From a bacterium (GTDB lineage Bacteria > JAJVIF01 > JAGGVT01), in the NCBI GenBank assembly GCA_021157815.1, contig JAGGVT010000207.1, positions 1-13,508 of the forward strand: 13,508 nt of DNA, given 5' to 3'. The position numbers and the translations under genes are program-made. Under the pieces are notes generated by a model. It saw only the letters and a list, made by a program, of their open reading frames with translations. It had not been told where the DNA came from and ran no database searches. Shown in pieces: positions 12,966-13,508 of this stretch. Position 1 is the stretch's first letter, and the number at the start of each line of letters is the position of its first letter.

Positions 12966-13508
12966 ATGAAAAATATTGTTTGCATAAATCGATTTATTCC
13001 TGTAATGATTTTCTCCATCATCCTGTGTTTCGCGTTTATTACAGACGCGCACGCGGAACAAAGCAATCCCTTTGACTCATGGTCGGGACGTATCAGCATC
13101 CAGACAACAGGCGCAGATAACAAGAGGTTCGGCGAGCAATTTGAAATTTCCCAGAGTTTGCTTCTAAGGCTGATTAGAAATCTCGAAATAAACGATGAAA
13201 CCGATTTGGAAATACATTTGCTCAACGGGTTGAAATTATCGACCATGGATAATCCGTTCAGCGATATGCTTTTCTCGTTCGCCCCTGAAAATCTGCGATA
13301 CCGATGCTTCGACATGACATGGGAAATCCTCGATGAATCCGCTACTTCAATGTTCTTCTCCGTTGACAGGCTGAACGCGCGATTTACACTGCCCGATGCG
13401 GACATCACAATCGGGCGCCAAGCGATTACTTTCGGCAAGGCGTGGTTTTTCAATCCGCTCGACAACTATCTCCCATTCGATTCCGGCACTGTTGACCGCG
13501 ATTACAAA
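12966..13508 (+). CDS. Porin-like outer-membrane beta-barrel precursor, partial
   Basis: The frame is open to the window end (181 codons seen), so the C-terminus is missing. A signal peptide covers residues 1-30, with a hydrophobic core and a cut after AHA. The mature part has alternating hydrophobic/polar strands separated by charged turns (for example GRISIQTTG, SLLLRLIRNLEIN, TDLEIHLLNGLKL and SMFFSVDRLNARFTL). These are followed by IGRQAITFGKAWFFNPLDNYLPFD, which resembles the 'GRQxxxWGxxxxxNPxD' block of large single-protein barrels such as the DUF1302 or alginate-export type. ATG 12966 is supported by agga seven bases upstream. By position it is the likely outer-membrane partner of the LolA-like/ABC genes, though two intergenic regions and an opposite-strand lipoprotein gene separate them. 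The exact barrel family needs the missing sequence. Confidence 0.68.
   Translation, partial: MKNIVCINRFIPVMIFSIILCFAFITDAHAEQSNPFDSWSGRISIQTTGADNKRFGEQFEISQSLLLRLIRNLEINDETDLEIHLLNGLKLSTMDNPFSDMLFSFAPENLRYRCFDMTWEILDESATSMFFSVDRLNARFTLPDADITIGRQAITFGKAWFFNPLDNYLPFDSGTVDRDYK

Noticed and set aside
12953-13465. A 170-residue minus-strand open frame at the window end
   Set aside because: The plus-strand frame over the same bases has a signal peptide, a ribosome binding site and beta-barrel patterning. The minus-strand product has no recognisable features.

Overview
The window comes from a Gram-negative bacterium. Signal peptides, a lipobox lipoprotein, a LolA-like periplasmic protein and a beta-barrel precursor all imply an outer membrane. 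Base composition is moderate. The long gaps between genes hold several unrelated short repeat types (C/G-run hairpins, 'cattctga' arms, 'aggggcaacccct', 'aacccggc' hairpins), a pattern I associate with genomes of uncultured candidate phyla or deltaproteobacteria-like lineages. The phylum cannot be fixed from this sequence. No rRNA, tRNA, CRISPR array or phage gene was seen.

Layout. (1) 193-1760, plus strand: an HtpX-type M48 membrane protease and, 20 bases later, a degenerate MobA/MocA-like nucleotidyltransferase. The pair lies between two copies of a 25-base repeat (5-29 and 2246-2270). (2) 1761-2352: no gene, only stacked repeats. (3) 2353-5342, plus: fmt (methionyl-tRNA formyltransferase) overlapping by one base a membrane protein made of a kinase-like domain that lacks catalytic residues, one membrane helix and three PASTA domains. 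(4) 5534-5956, plus: a small membrane protein with two zinc ribbons. (5) 6069-6944, plus: a second, divergent HtpX-like M48 protease, closed by a good rho-independent terminator. (6) 6945-7480: no gene, but an insertion of about 291 bases with terminal inverted repeats and a 9-base target duplication, then a structured leader. (7) 7481-11571, plus: a LolA-like periplasmic protein, two paralogous FtsX/MacB-type permeases and their ATPase. (8) 11705-12796, minus: a lipoprotein of unknown function. (9) 12966 to the window end, plus: the N-terminal part of a secreted porin-like beta-barrel.

How the genes may work together. Regions 7-9 look like a dedicated trans-envelope route: the ATPase and permeases in the inner membrane extract a lipid or lipoprotein, the LolA-like protein carries it across the periplasm, and the barrel sits in the outer membrane. 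The general layout resembles LolCDE-LolA, but the proteins are not the housekeeping Lol set and the substrate is unknown. Regions 1-5 are a looser mixture of protein quality control (two M48 proteases), translation initiation (fmt) and possible cell-wall sensing (PASTA).
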